Positions 1 to 8,434 of a DNA stretch of 64,000 bases are shown here, piece after piece; the stretch's first letter is position 1, and every line of letters begins with the position of its first letter. Source of the stretch: BM003 sp963783695 (GTDB taxonomy: Bacteria; Pseudomonadota; Gammaproteobacteria; Steroidobacterales; BM003); the NCBI GenBank assembly GCA_963783695.1, contig CAWAOM010000001.1, positions 558,001 through 622,000 of the forward strand. Reading direction: 5' to 3'. Below the pieces are notes generated by a model. It was not told where the DNA came from. It did not search any database and saw nothing but the letters and a program-made list of their open reading frames with translations. Position numbers and translations under genes: made by a program.

Positions 1-1
1 A

Positions 2-1624
2 ACAGGCAATGGCGAGGCCGCCGTGGCGGCGGAACACGAGGATGCGGAAGCCACGGTGCGAGCGGCTGCCGGTCCGTTGCTGCAAGCGGCACAAACCGAT
101 GATTACCAGATATCCGAGCAATACGGGGAATGGAGCAGGTATCAGGCGCTGACCGCCGAATTGGCAGAGACGCTGGAGCGCTGGCGCCAGTCATTATCGA
201 ACGTCGCCACGCTCGATCTGGCGAGAATTATCCCCGGGTTCATCGATTGCGGCACCGAGGTCGAGGCCCGGCTCGCAGCGGTCCATGCGATGCTGGCGGG
301 GCAGGCGCCCGGGCATCAGCTGGCGGATTGCGATCTCGCCACGAACCGCGAACTGGTTGCACGCCTTTCGCACTTCCAGCGCGCAGGCGTTACGGTTTGC
401 CGTTCGCGTTTGTACCGGCTCGATGAACTCTCGCGCGAGTTATTCGACTGCGTGAGCCATCTGCATGGGTTCGCTACCGAGCCGCCGGCGGTCCCGGCAC
501 GATTGCCCCCGACCCGTGAGCTGCCGGTGCTGGATCCGGATCGTATTGTCAGTGTCATCAGGCTGATCGCCATGCTTTGGCTGGCATATCTCGCTTATAT
601 TTTTGTTAACGGTCTCCCGGCTGGTACCACACTGATAAGCTTGGCAGTATCGATTGGCATCGTGCTGGCTACGACGCCGCAACTGTCGGTATCGGTATTG
701 TACAAGCCGTTAGCAACCGCTGTTCCTATCGGCGCCGTTGCTTCCTTGTTCGTCATGCCGCATCTCTCGACGTTTTTCGGTCTCGGCGTGCTGATCTTTG
801 GCTTTACATTTTTCGTTTGCTATGTGTATGCGGCTCCGCAACAGATGGTTGGCCGGGCGGCGGGGCTTGCGTTTTTTCTCGTGCTTACCGCGATTGACAA
901 TGATCAGAGCTATAATTTTCTGGCGGTGGCCAATACGGCAATGCTGCTTCCGTTCCTGATGCTTGTTTTGGGCATCGCCGCCAATATCCCGGTGTCCGCC
1001 CGGGCGGAACATAACTTCCTCCGCCTGGTGCGACGTTTTTTCGTGAGTTGCGAGTACCTGACGGCAACGCTTGCCGAAGGTCTCGATCGACCATTGAGCC
1101 GGCGCCAGCGACTGGCCCTGGAGTTTCACTCGCGCGAGGTTAAGACGCTGCCTGCGAAACTTGCGGGATGGGCCAAGTTCATGGGGCCCGACGCGCTCAA
1201 AGGAAATACGCCCGATCAGGTTAAGGGACTTATAGCGAGCCTCCGTGGCATCGGCCGATCCGTTGCCGAACTGCGGGAGGACTACGCCCGGCGATACAGC
1301 CCTTACCTGAAAAAGGAGTTGGGGCCCGATTTCGCGGAATGGCGACTCGCGGTGCGGGAGGGGTTTCATCGCCTTGCGGCAAATCCATCGGTCGCGGGTC
1401 GTGATGCATTCCGTGGAACGGTCGACGCGATCACTGCGAGAATTGAGCAGAGAGTGGCAACAACCCTGAACAACACCGATGGTGTGTCAGTCAGTGACCA
1501 GGAGGCCATGGATCTCTACAAATTGCTCGGGGCATATCGCGGCATGTCCGAGGAGCTTGTCGATTATGCGGGTCTGTCGGCGGATATTGACTGGGTAAAA
1601 TGGGGCGAGGAGCGATTTGCCTGA
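2..1624 (+). CDS. FUSC-family efflux pump membrane protein, 5'-truncated by window edge
   Basis: Inner-membrane pump component of the fusaric acid resistance / AaeB-like (FUSC) family, which exports aromatic acids or drugs together with an HlyD-type adaptor. The frame is open from the first codon of the window, and the first start-like codon (GTG at 23) has no supporting context, so this is the C-terminal part (about 540 residues) of a protein usually 650-720 residues long. Seen: a soluble helical stretch, then from about residue 170 a block of five to six hydrophobic segments (the second FUSC membrane half), then a long soluble tail. It opens a four-gene set with DUF1656, HlyD and NodT genes packed 1-20 bp apart, the classic layout of this pump. 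Substrate cannot be read from the sequence. Confidence 0.88.
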   Translation, partial: TGNGEAAVAAEHEDAEATVRAAAGPLLQAAQTDDYQISEQYGEWSRYQALTAELAETLERWRQSLSNVATLDLARIIPGFIDCGTEVEARLAAVHAMLAGQAPGHQLADCDLATNRELVARLSHFQRAGVTVCRSRLYRLDELSRELFDCVSHLHGFATEPPAVPARLPPTRELPVLDPDRIVSVIRLIAMLWLAYLAYIFVNGLPAGTTLISLAVSIGIVLATTPQLSVSVLYKPLATAVPIGAVASLFVMPHLSTFFGLGVLIFGFTFFVCYVYAAPQQMVGRAAGLAFFLVLTAIDNDQSYNFLAVANTAMLLPFLMLVLGIAANIPVSARAEHNFLRLVRRFFVSCEYLTATLAEGLDRPLSRRQRLALEFHSREVKTLPAKLAGWAKFMGPDALKGNTPDQVKGLIASLRGIGRSVAELREDYARRYSPYLKKELGPDFAEWRLAVREGFHRLAANPSVAGRDAFRGTVDAITARIEQRVATTLNNTDGVSVSDQEAMDLYKLLGAYRGMSEELVDYAGLSADIDWVKWGEERFA

Positions 1625-1643
1625 TGCGTAAAGCGGAACTGAA

Positions 1644-1856
1644 ATGAACACCATTCCCCACGAGTTCGCAATCGGAGGGGTCTATTTTCCGCCGCTGCTG
1701 ATTGCCGGCATTCTTGGCACAATCGCGGCATTCATCACCGCCCATCTCCTGAAACGCTATCGTTTGTCGAACTACTTTTTTTACCCGCCGGCCGTATTTT
1801 TGGCATTGATCGTTATATACACCGTCCTGATCGGGACCTTCGTGATCCGGGGTTAG
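1644..1856 (+). CDS. DUF1656 small membrane protein (AaeX-like)
   Basis: A 70-residue protein with two hydrophobic segments, of the DUF1656/AaeX family that nearly always sits between FUSC and HlyD genes. Its N-terminus (HEFAIGGVYFPPLL) is typical of the family. It begins 19 bp after the FUSC stop, and its own stop is one base before the GTG start of the HlyD gene, so translation is probably coupled. The role is not established; it is thought to be a small accessory subunit of the efflux pump. Confidence 0.87.
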   Translation: MNTIPHEFAIGGVYFPPLLIAGILGTIAAFITAHLLKRYRLSNYFFYPPAVFLALIVIYTVLIGTFVIRG

Positions 1857-1857
1857 C

Positions 1858-2994
1858 GTGCATAAGAACAAAAAATATTTGCTGACTGGCGCCGTCCTCG
1901 CGGTCGCCGTGTTATTGGTTTTGTGGCGCTACTGGGACTACGTCGCCAACCCCTGGACCCGAAATGGCCAGGTTCGCGCCGAGGTGATTCAGATCGCACC
2001 GCGTGTGTCAGGGCCGGTCGTTCAGCTGCCGATCAAGGACAATCACCCCGTCAGCGCGGGCGATTTGCTGTTTCAGATCGATCCTCGCACCTTTCAGGCC
2101 GCTTTCGATCAGGCCAGTGCACAACTCGATCAGACCTCCGACAGCGTCGCGGCACTGACCCAGCAGGTAGAAGTCGCGCACGCTGCCGTCGAAGTGTCAC
2201 GAGCGAATATCCAGCAGGCGATCAGCTATGTCGCACAACTCAATGCGACCATTGAGAAGAACAAAGCGGAATTGGAACGGCAGCAAAACCTGTTGCCAAA
2301 AAAGGCGACTTCGCAGAAGGCGCTCGAGCGAGCGCAGGCGGACTATCAGGTGGCCATACAGGAAAAACGCAGTGCCGAAGCCCAGGTGCTTCAGGCCAGG
2401 GCCGCGCTGCTCGAATCCGAGGCTTCGCTGGCCGAGGTCAAGGCACAGCTCGGTGCTCTCGGCGAGTCGAATGCACAGTTCCGGGCAGCGGAGGCGGCCA
2501 AGCGACAGGCAAAGCTCAATCTCGATTTCACGGAAGTGACTGCCCCGGTCGACGGATACGTGACTAACCTGAATCTCCGAATGGGAACTCAGACGGTCGC
2601 CAATCAGCCGGCACTGGCACTGGTGGATTCATCCAGTTACTGGGTCGATGCCTATTTCAAGGAAAACACTATTGCCGACATGCACCGGGGCGATCGTGCG
2701 GTTGTGACCCTGATGACCTACCCGGACACACCGCTGGAAGGGCGCGTCGATAGTATCGGCTGGGGCATAGCGCAGCAGGACGGCAGCACCGGTTTCGAGC
2801 TGTTGCCGAATGTCAGCCCGACATTCGAATGGATCCGGCTGGCGCAGCGCGTGCCGGTACGAATTCGGCTCGAGGATATTCCGGATGGTATCGCGCTTCG
2901 CGTTGGCACGACGAGCTCGGTCCTCGTGATGACGGGCACAGCCGGCAAAGACGGTGGCGGTAAAGTGCGACCGGCGCCTGGGCTCTTGCAGTAA
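1858..2994 (+). CDS. HlyD-family periplasmic adaptor of the FUSC pump
   Basis: Membrane fusion protein (HlyD/EmrA/AaeA type) that links the inner-membrane pump to an outer-membrane channel. Seen: an N-terminal signal anchor at residues 5-22; the first half of a lipoyl/barrel-sandwich domain (VSGPVVQLPIKDNHPVSAGD); a long glutamine- and alanine-rich coiled coil at about residues 80-215; the second barrel half (LDFTEVTAPVDGYVTNLNL); and a C-terminal beta-barrel region. Its 378 residues are normal for the family. The start is GTG one base after the DUF1656 stop. The next gene, for the outer-membrane channel, begins 7 bp downstream. Confidence 0.92.
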   Translation: MHKNKKYLLTGAVLAVAVLLVLWRYWDYVANPWTRNGQVRAEVIQIAPRVSGPVVQLPIKDNHPVSAGDLLFQIDPRTFQAAFDQASAQLDQTSDSVAALTQQVEVAHAAVEVSRANIQQAISYVAQLNATIEKNKAELERQQNLLPKKATSQKALERAQADYQVAIQEKRSAEAQVLQARAALLESEASLAEVKAQLGALGESNAQFRAAEAAKRQAKLNLDFTEVTAPVDGYVTNLNLRMGTQTVANQPALALVDSSSYWVDAYFKENTIADMHRGDRAVVTLMTYPDTPLEGRVDSIGWGIAQQDGSTGFELLPNVSPTFEWIRLAQRVPVRIRLEDIPDGIALRVGTTSSVLVMTGTAGKDGGGKVRPAPGLLQ

Positions 2995-3001
2995 CGACTC
3001 G

Positions 3002-4507
3002 ATGATGCGCAGTCTCTCCAGATTCCTCAGCCTGACGATGCCGGCGCTTGTGCTGTCTGCCGGCTGCACGACGCTGGGGCCCGATTATCGCGAACCCGAG
3101 CCCGAGACCGCGACAATCTGGATGGAGTATGAAGATCCGTTAATCGACACGGATTCCGCAGTGGCCAGCGACTGGTGGGCCGCGACTTTTTCCGATCCGG
3201 TATTGAATGAACTGGTGGCGACGGCGATCAAAGACAACCTGAGCGCGCGCTCCGCGGGTCTTCGCGTGTTGCAGGCTCGGCAGCAACTTGCGATCGCGAT
3301 CGGCAACCAGTACCCGCAGCAACAGGATGTCAGCGGGTCGGCAGAGAAAGCGCGCAGTAATGACCGTACCGAAAAGCTCTACGACATCGGCTTCAACGTG
3401 AGCTGGGAGGCCGATGTATGGGGCCGGTTCCGGCGCCAGATCGAATCGGCGTCCGCGCTCCTTGACGCAAGCGTCGCCAGCTATGACGGTGTCGTCGTCG
3501 CCCTGATTGCCGATGTGGCTCAGGCCTACCTGTTGATCCGCACGACCCAGCAACGTCTCGTTTATGCGCGGGAAAATGTCAGGCTGCAGCGACAAAACGT
3601 CGAAATTACCACGGCGAAATTTGAAGCCGGCGCAACCAGTTCCCTGGACGTCGAACAGGCCAGCACACTGATGTTCAACACCATCGCATCGGTTGCCGAC
3701 CTCGAGCTGACGCTGGCGCAGCTGCAGAACTCACTCGCTGTGTTGCTCGGCCGTCCGCCGCAGGATCTGACCCCGTTACTTGGCGCCGCGCAACCGGTCC
3801 CGGAACCAGAGCCCGAGGTGGCAGTTGGGATGCCGCAGGACCTGATCCGGCGGCGCCCGGACATACGGGTCGCAGAGCGGCAGCTGGCGGCGCAAAGCGC
3901 ACAGGTGGGCTTTGCTATCACCGATCTCTACCCGCACTTCGGCTTTACCGGCTCGATCGGTTCGACTGCCAATACCGGGTTGAACCAGGACTATGACGAC
4001 CTGTTTTCCGACGATACGTTTCGTTACAGCATTGCCGGTGGTTTCCAGTGGGATATCCTCAACTACGGAAGACTGCGAAGTAATGTCCGCTTGCAGGACG
4101 CATTTTTCCAGCAACTGCTCGAAGACTATCGCCAGACCGTGCTGAGCGCGCAGGCAGACGTCGAGAATACGATCGTGGGATACCTGAAGGCGCAGCAACA
4201 ACTCGAGGCTTTACGCGCGGCAGCCGAATCCGCACAACGGGCTTCCGACATTTCCTCGATCCAGTATCAGGACGGTCTGATAACCTTCAATACCGTCATC
4301 AACACACTGACCGCGCTCGCCGAGCAGCAGGATCAGCTTGCCGCCAGCGAAGGCAACGTGGCAACCCGCCTGGTCGATGTTTATCGCGCGATAGCCGGGG
4401 GCTGGGACGTTCGCCAGACGTCCGACCCGGTCGACCTGATTCCGGAGGAGACTCAGGAAGAAATGCTCGACCGGACCAAATACTGGAATCGTACATTTGA
4501 GGATTGA
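3002..4507 (+). CDS. NodT-family outer-membrane efflux lipoprotein
   Basis: TolC-like outer-membrane factor of the RND/FUSC type, completing the tripartite pump. ATG at 3002 (or the next codon, 3005) was chosen over the upstream 2954 start because it places a lipoprotein signal at the N-terminus with lipobox LSAGC (cysteine at about residue 21), followed by the family sequence TTLGPDYREPE. Two internally similar OEP halves, rich in long helices, follow. The RRRPDIRVAERQLAAQSAQVG segment is typical of NodT proteins. About 501 residues. A 177-bp stretch with no gene follows. Confidence 0.92.
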   Translation: MMRSLSRFLSLTMPALVLSAGCTTLGPDYREPEPETATIWMEYEDPLIDTDSAVASDWWAATFSDPVLNELVATAIKDNLSARSAGLRVLQARQQLAIAIGNQYPQQQDVSGSAEKARSNDRTEKLYDIGFNVSWEADVWGRFRRQIESASALLDASVASYDGVVVALIADVAQAYLLIRTTQQRLVYARENVRLQRQNVEITTAKFEAGATSSLDVEQASTLMFNTIASVADLELTLAQLQNSLAVLLGRPPQDLTPLLGAAQPVPEPEPEVAVGMPQDLIRRRPDIRVAERQLAAQSAQVGFAITDLYPHFGFTGSIGSTANTGLNQDYDDLFSDDTFRYSIAGGFQWDILNYGRLRSNVRLQDAFFQQLLEDYRQTVLSAQADVENTIVGYLKAQQQLEALRAAAESAQRASDISSIQYQDGLITFNTVINTLTALAEQQDQLAASEGNVATRLVDVYRAIAGGWDVRQTSDPVDLIPEETQEEMLDRTKYWNRTFED

Positions 4508-4684
4508 CCGCTCACCGGGACACAGTGGGTTCTGTAGTTGGCAACCCAGGCTATCCGGCGCATGGTTCGGCACGGATTACCGCGATGCGAATGGCGATGA
4601 GCAGCGTGTAGCGGCGGGCTGGGAAAGCGATGGACGCGCAGGTGTCTGATGGCGTTTAGATCATAAGATCAGGGGGCGAGAGCC

Positions 4685-5437
4685 ATGACCGACAAAATTT
4701 GTGATTGGGACTTGCCCTGGTGCAGCGCTGACGGTATTCCCAACCAGTACTACAAGATCCGGATCAAGGATCTTGCGCCCGCCCAGTTCGCGGTAGGTAA
4801 GGCGGAGGTCCAGACGCGTGCCGCCCGGATGCTAAGAAAGTACAAGGAGAATCCTCAGCATCTCCATGATTATATTACGATAAGACCTGTACCCGTTGTT
4901 ATTCGCGACGATCGCTTTTATCTCGTCGATCACCATCATATGGCGCGTGCGCTGCACGAGGCGCTGCACGAAGAACTGGGTAAGGACAACCGGCTTGTGG
5001 TCGAGGTCCTAGCTAACCTGTCGATGTTGAGCGAGGCGCATTTCTGGAAAACGATGCATGCGCGTAATTGGGTCTATTTGTTTGATCATTTTGGCGGCGG
5101 TCCACAGTTGCCCCAGTCATTGCCCGAGAAAATCAAGGACATGGAATTTGACCCGTATCGCAGTCTCGCGTGGATCGTGCGGACGCATCATGGATATGTG
5201 AAAAACACGGCGCCGTTTGCAGAATTTCGCTGGGCGAACTTCTTTCGCGAAAGAATCCTGTTGAGTCACGACGTGCTTGTCGGCAAGCACTCGGTCGAAA
5301 GTACTCTGTACGAGGTCGACGAAAACGGGCGGCTCGAGCTCACCGACGACGGCATGGAACTCGTCGAGGAGGCAGTCTATCTTGCCTCGATTCCCGAAGC
5401 CCGTGGGCTTCCGGGTTTTCGTAATGCCTTGTGCTAG
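4685..5437 (+). CDS. ParB-like nuclease-fold protein
   Basis: A 250-residue protein resembling the putative ParB-like nuclease family (ParBc_2 type), not a chromosome-partition ParB: there is no helix-turn-helix DNA-binding domain. Seen: an N-terminal strand region beginning IRIKDLAPAQFAVGKAEV; a central PVPVVIRDDRFYLVDHHH, where the histidine cluster matches the ParB/Srx-type catalytic neighbourhood; and a tryptophan-rich helical C-terminus. No signal peptide, so probably cytoplasmic. An AGGGGGCGAG-like ribosome site lies just upstream. The next gene, a SulP transporter, starts 9 bp after the stop, so the two are probably cotranscribed. The activity and any link to anion transport are unknown. 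Confidence 0.75.
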   Translation: MTDKICDWDLPWCSADGIPNQYYKIRIKDLAPAQFAVGKAEVQTRAARMLRKYKENPQHLHDYITIRPVPVVIRDDRFYLVDHHHMARALHEALHEELGKDNRLVVEVLANLSMLSEAHFWKTMHARNWVYLFDHFGGGPQLPQSLPEKIKDMEFDPYRSLAWIVRTHHGYVKNTAPFAEFRWANFFRERILLSHDVLVGKHSVESTLYEVDENGRLELTDDGMELVEEAVYLASIPEARGLPGFRNALC

Positions 5438-5446
5438 GGGAGTTTG

Positions 5447-7153
5447 ATGAAGAACAGCAGTGACGGTAGCGCGGGTTTTCGCCTGCCCTTTATGCAGGGC
5501 GTGCTGCCGATAAACAAGGCGCAGATTCCGGCTGAAATTATCGCCGGTCTCACACTGGCGGCACTGGCTATCCCGGAAGTCATGGGCTACACGAAGATAT
5601 CGGGAACGCCTGTCATCACCGGTTTGTACACGATCCTGATCCCGATGGCGCTTTTCGCAATGTTCGGATCTTCGCGGCACCTGGTGGTCGGTGCCGACTC
5701 GGCGACGGCTGCGATACTCGCCGCCGGACTGGTCGGATTGGCCGCGACCGGTAGCGACGAGTACGTTGCACTGGCCGCCGTTATGGCGCTGATGGCCGCG
5801 GGGTTCCTGATAATCGCGCGAGTCGTCGGGCTCGGTTTCATGGCGGATTTCCTGTCACGGACGGTGCTGATCGGTTTCCTCACCGGTGTCGGTCTGCAGG
5901 TGGCGCTGGGTGAGATATCCGGCATGCTCGGACTCAAGGGTGGCGGGCATGGGACGGTGCAGAAAATCTGGAACGACCTGCAGCAGCTCGATGAGATCAA
6001 TCCCTATGCGGTCGCGATTGCGGCGGCCGTAATATTGGTAATTACCGGGTCGAAACTGATCTCGAAAAAGATTCCTGGTGCGCTGATCGCGGTGGTCGGC
6101 GCAATAGCTCTTAGCTGGCTCTGGGATCTTGGCCGACATGTACATGTAATCGGCGACGTGCCGGGCGGGTTACCGCACCTCGGCATTCCGCAGGTCGACT
6201 GGAGCTGGCAGTTGATCGCCAAACTGGTCCCTACGGCATTCGCGATGTTCATAGTAATCCTGGCGCAAAGCGCGGCGACATCGCGCGCCTATGCCGCACG
6301 CTACAACGAGCGTTTCAGCGAGGACACCGACCTCACGGGTCTTGCGTTGGCTAATGTCGGGGCGGGGCTTTCCGGCACCTTTGTGGTCAACGGCAGCCCG
6401 ACCAAGACCCAGATGGTGGACAGTGCCGGCGGCCGGACCCAGTTGTCGTTGCTGGTCACGACGGCGATAGTCTTGCTGGTGCTGCTGTTTTTGACCGCGC
6501 CGCTGGCCTACATGCCGGAGGCCGTATTGTCTGCGGTCGTGTTTCTGATCGGCGTCGACCTGATCGATATCGCTGGCATGCGCAAGATTTTCGCTGAACG
6601 GCGATCCGAATTCTGGGTCGCGTTCCTGACCATGCTGACGGTGATTTTCGTCGGGGTGGAGCAGGGGATTCTGCTTGCGATAGTGCTGTCGCTGGTCGAT
6701 CACACCCGCCGTGGTTATCGCCCCAAAAACGTGTTGCTGAAACCGACGGGTGAGGGAGCCTGGAAGGCCAGGCCCATGACAACAGCAGCTCAGGCCGAGC
6801 CTGGACTTGTCGTCTATCGCTTCACTCACAGCATGTATTACGCGAACTCACAGCAGTTGAGCGAGGAAGTCACCCGGCTCGTGCAGGATGCCGATCCGCC
6901 GGTCAAGTGGTTTTGCTTCGATGTTTCCGCGGTCGATGACGTGGATTTTTCGGCGGCGGAGGCGCTTCGTTCGATTTATGCATCGTTGCAGGAGCACGGT
7001 ATTCGCATGGTTGTCGCGGAGGTCCAGGAAGACGTCCGCGAGGGCAGCCGATACATGTTGCGTGAGCTGATTGGCAAGGATGCGTTCTACGAGACGCTCG
7101 ATGACGTACGCGCCGATTATCGCGCGAAGGTGGGTGACGACACATCCGCCTAG
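5447..7153 (+). CDS. SulP (SLC26-like) anion transporter with STAS domain
   Basis: Inner-membrane anion transporter/exchanger of the SulP family; substrates in the family include sulfate, bicarbonate and C4-dicarboxylates. Seen: the N-terminal transporter start with APEIIAG-like PAEIIAGLTLAALAIPEVMG, the signature GSSRHLVVGADSATA, about 12 hydrophobic segments to residue ~420, and a C-terminal STAS domain (FCFDVSAVDDVDFSAAEAL) near residues 440-560. The ATG at 5447 is preferred over the TTG at 5444; an AGGGGAG ribosome site ends just upstream. It is cotranscribed with the ParB-like gene and followed by an intrinsic terminator. Length 568 residues is typical. Substrate unresolved. Confidence 0.93.
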   Translation: MKNSSDGSAGFRLPFMQGVLPINKAQIPAEIIAGLTLAALAIPEVMGYTKISGTPVITGLYTILIPMALFAMFGSSRHLVVGADSATAAILAAGLVGLAATGSDEYVALAAVMALMAAGFLIIARVVGLGFMADFLSRTVLIGFLTGVGLQVALGEISGMLGLKGGGHGTVQKIWNDLQQLDEINPYAVAIAAAVILVITGSKLISKKIPGALIAVVGAIALSWLWDLGRHVHVIGDVPGGLPHLGIPQVDWSWQLIAKLVPTAFAMFIVILAQSAATSRAYAARYNERFSEDTDLTGLALANVGAGLSGTFVVNGSPTKTQMVDSAGGRTQLSLLVTTAIVLLVLLFLTAPLAYMPEAVLSAVVFLIGVDLIDIAGMRKIFAERRSEFWVAFLTMLTVIFVGVEQGILLAIVLSLVDHTRRGYRPKNVLLKPTGEGAWKARPMTTAAQAEPGLVVYRFTHSMYYANSQQLSEEVTRLVQDADPPVKWFCFDVSAVDDVDFSAAEALRSIYASLQEHGIRMVVAEVQEDVREGSRYMLRELIGKDAFYETLDDVRADYRAKVGDDTSA

Positions 7154-7159
7154 CAGGTC

Positions 7160-7182
7160 GCGCCCAGTGCGGGCGCTGTTTT
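7160..7182 (+). terminator. Intrinsic terminator after sulP gene
   Basis: GCGCCC, a 5-base loop, then GGGCGC, followed by TGTTTT, 6 bp after the SulP stop codon. A short but perfect stem with a T-rich tail, positioned to end the ParB-like/SulP transcript. Confidence 0.6.
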
Positions 7183-7310
7183 CCCGCTGAGCGGCAGGAT
7201 CGCAAAGGGGGCAGGGTCGTGACGGTAAAGCGACTGACGTCTTGCCGTTGCGTGTGGCGACGGGAACCGGCGTTATGAGTCAAGCCGGGAACGGTCCGCG
7301 GGGAGCGATA

Positions 7311-8131
7311 GTGCGAAGGCTTCACCTGCTGCTGTTGCCGGTACTGTTTACCCTGATCGTCGCCGGCTGCGCAAGCTTGCCCAAGGACTTTTCGAAGTCA
7401 CAGTCCCAGGCTGTCGAAGACTACGCCGGAACCCATCTCGGCAGAAAGTTCAACGCTGCCGAGGTGCAGCATTCGAACCAATCCGCTTTTGCGATCATTC
7501 GCTACGGTCGCCCGGCGTTTAGCGATCGGGTAGCGCTGACGGAGCTGGTCGAAAAGACCCTGGATTTCCAGTATTACATATGGGAAGAGGATGAGACGGG
7601 ACGAATCCTGACAGAGCGGTTGGTCGGCGCGGCTGATCGTGGCGTGCGCGTGCGTTTCCTCGTCGACGATATCAGTCCCGGTGACCGCGATGGCATTGTT
7701 GCTTCGCTCGACGCTCATCCCGATATACCAGTGCGTGTCTTCAATCCGTTTGCCAGCGGATACGGGGCCCGTCAGCAAACAGATCCTGGTGGCAGACTCC
7801 AGGGCGGCGCTGCACACTAAGGCGATCGTGTTTGATCGCAAGGACATTTTTATCGGCAGCTTCATTCTCTACCCGTGCTCCGGAGACATCAATACCGAGG
7901 CAGGGATCAATGTTGAAAGTCCGCAACCGGCGGCGGAGCTGATCGAATTCATGGAAGTGGCGGGGACCCGCAGAACAGCTACCGAATTTTACTGGACGAG
8001 AAAGGAAAGCTGTACTGGAGACCGAAACGGACGGTGCAACGATACGCGACGACAAGAATCCCCGCAGTACCGGCTGGCAACGATTCGAGGTCGGGTTCAT
8101 TCGCCTGTTTCCGGTGGACGATCAGCTCTGA
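7311..8131 (+). pseudogene. Decayed phospholipase D / cardiolipin synthase-like lipoprotein
   Basis: Remains of an exported PLD-family protein (ClsC/YmdC-like). The intact N-terminus (GTG at 7311 behind a GGGGAG site; in-frame ATG at 7275 possible) has a signal and lipobox VAGC, then typical PLD sequence (TLDFQYYIWEEDETGR, VRVRFLVDDISPGDRDG). After FNPFASG (~7755) the frame is lost. The second HKD region (SRAALHTKAIVFDRKDIFIGS) continues in another frame, YRILLDEKGKLYW in a further one, and the family's usual C-terminus (WQRFEVGFIRLFPVDDQL, stop 8129-8131) in yet another. The first HKD motif and much of the middle are missing. At least three frame changes plus an internal deletion make this a pseudogene. 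Confidence 0.85.
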
Positions 8132-8339
8132 TTTGTCTTTGCGGCGGGGCGGCGATGAGATCATTCGAAACGAGCCGGTTGGCGGCGGGTCCATGGAGGC
8201 TTGTTGCGGCTGGCGCTGAACCGGATTCTTGTTTCCTGGGACTGCGAGCAGGGTGTGACGATTCCAGCGCGGCAGCGCAGTATGGGCCGTGGCGCGAATA
8301 TTCGCCAAGGGGTGATTCGATTTCGGCGTTCGTCTGAAA

Positions 8340-8372
8340 AAGAAGGTCGCCACTGGCGACCTTCTTGACGGG
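8340..8372 (-). terminator. Intrinsic terminator of the DUF4382 gene
   Basis: AAGAAGGTCGCCA (8340-8352) and TGGCGACCTTCTT (8354-8366) form a perfect 13-bp inverted repeat around one central base; on the minus strand it is followed by TTTTT. It lies about 70 bp beyond the stop of the minus-strand DUF4382 gene. The rest of 8132-8434 holds no recognisable gene. Confidence 0.8.
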
Positions 8373-8434
8373 ATGCACTGTATTTCCGCTGCCTGATTCA
8401 GGCGGCGGGCGGGTACCTTCGTCGTTGCATGAGA

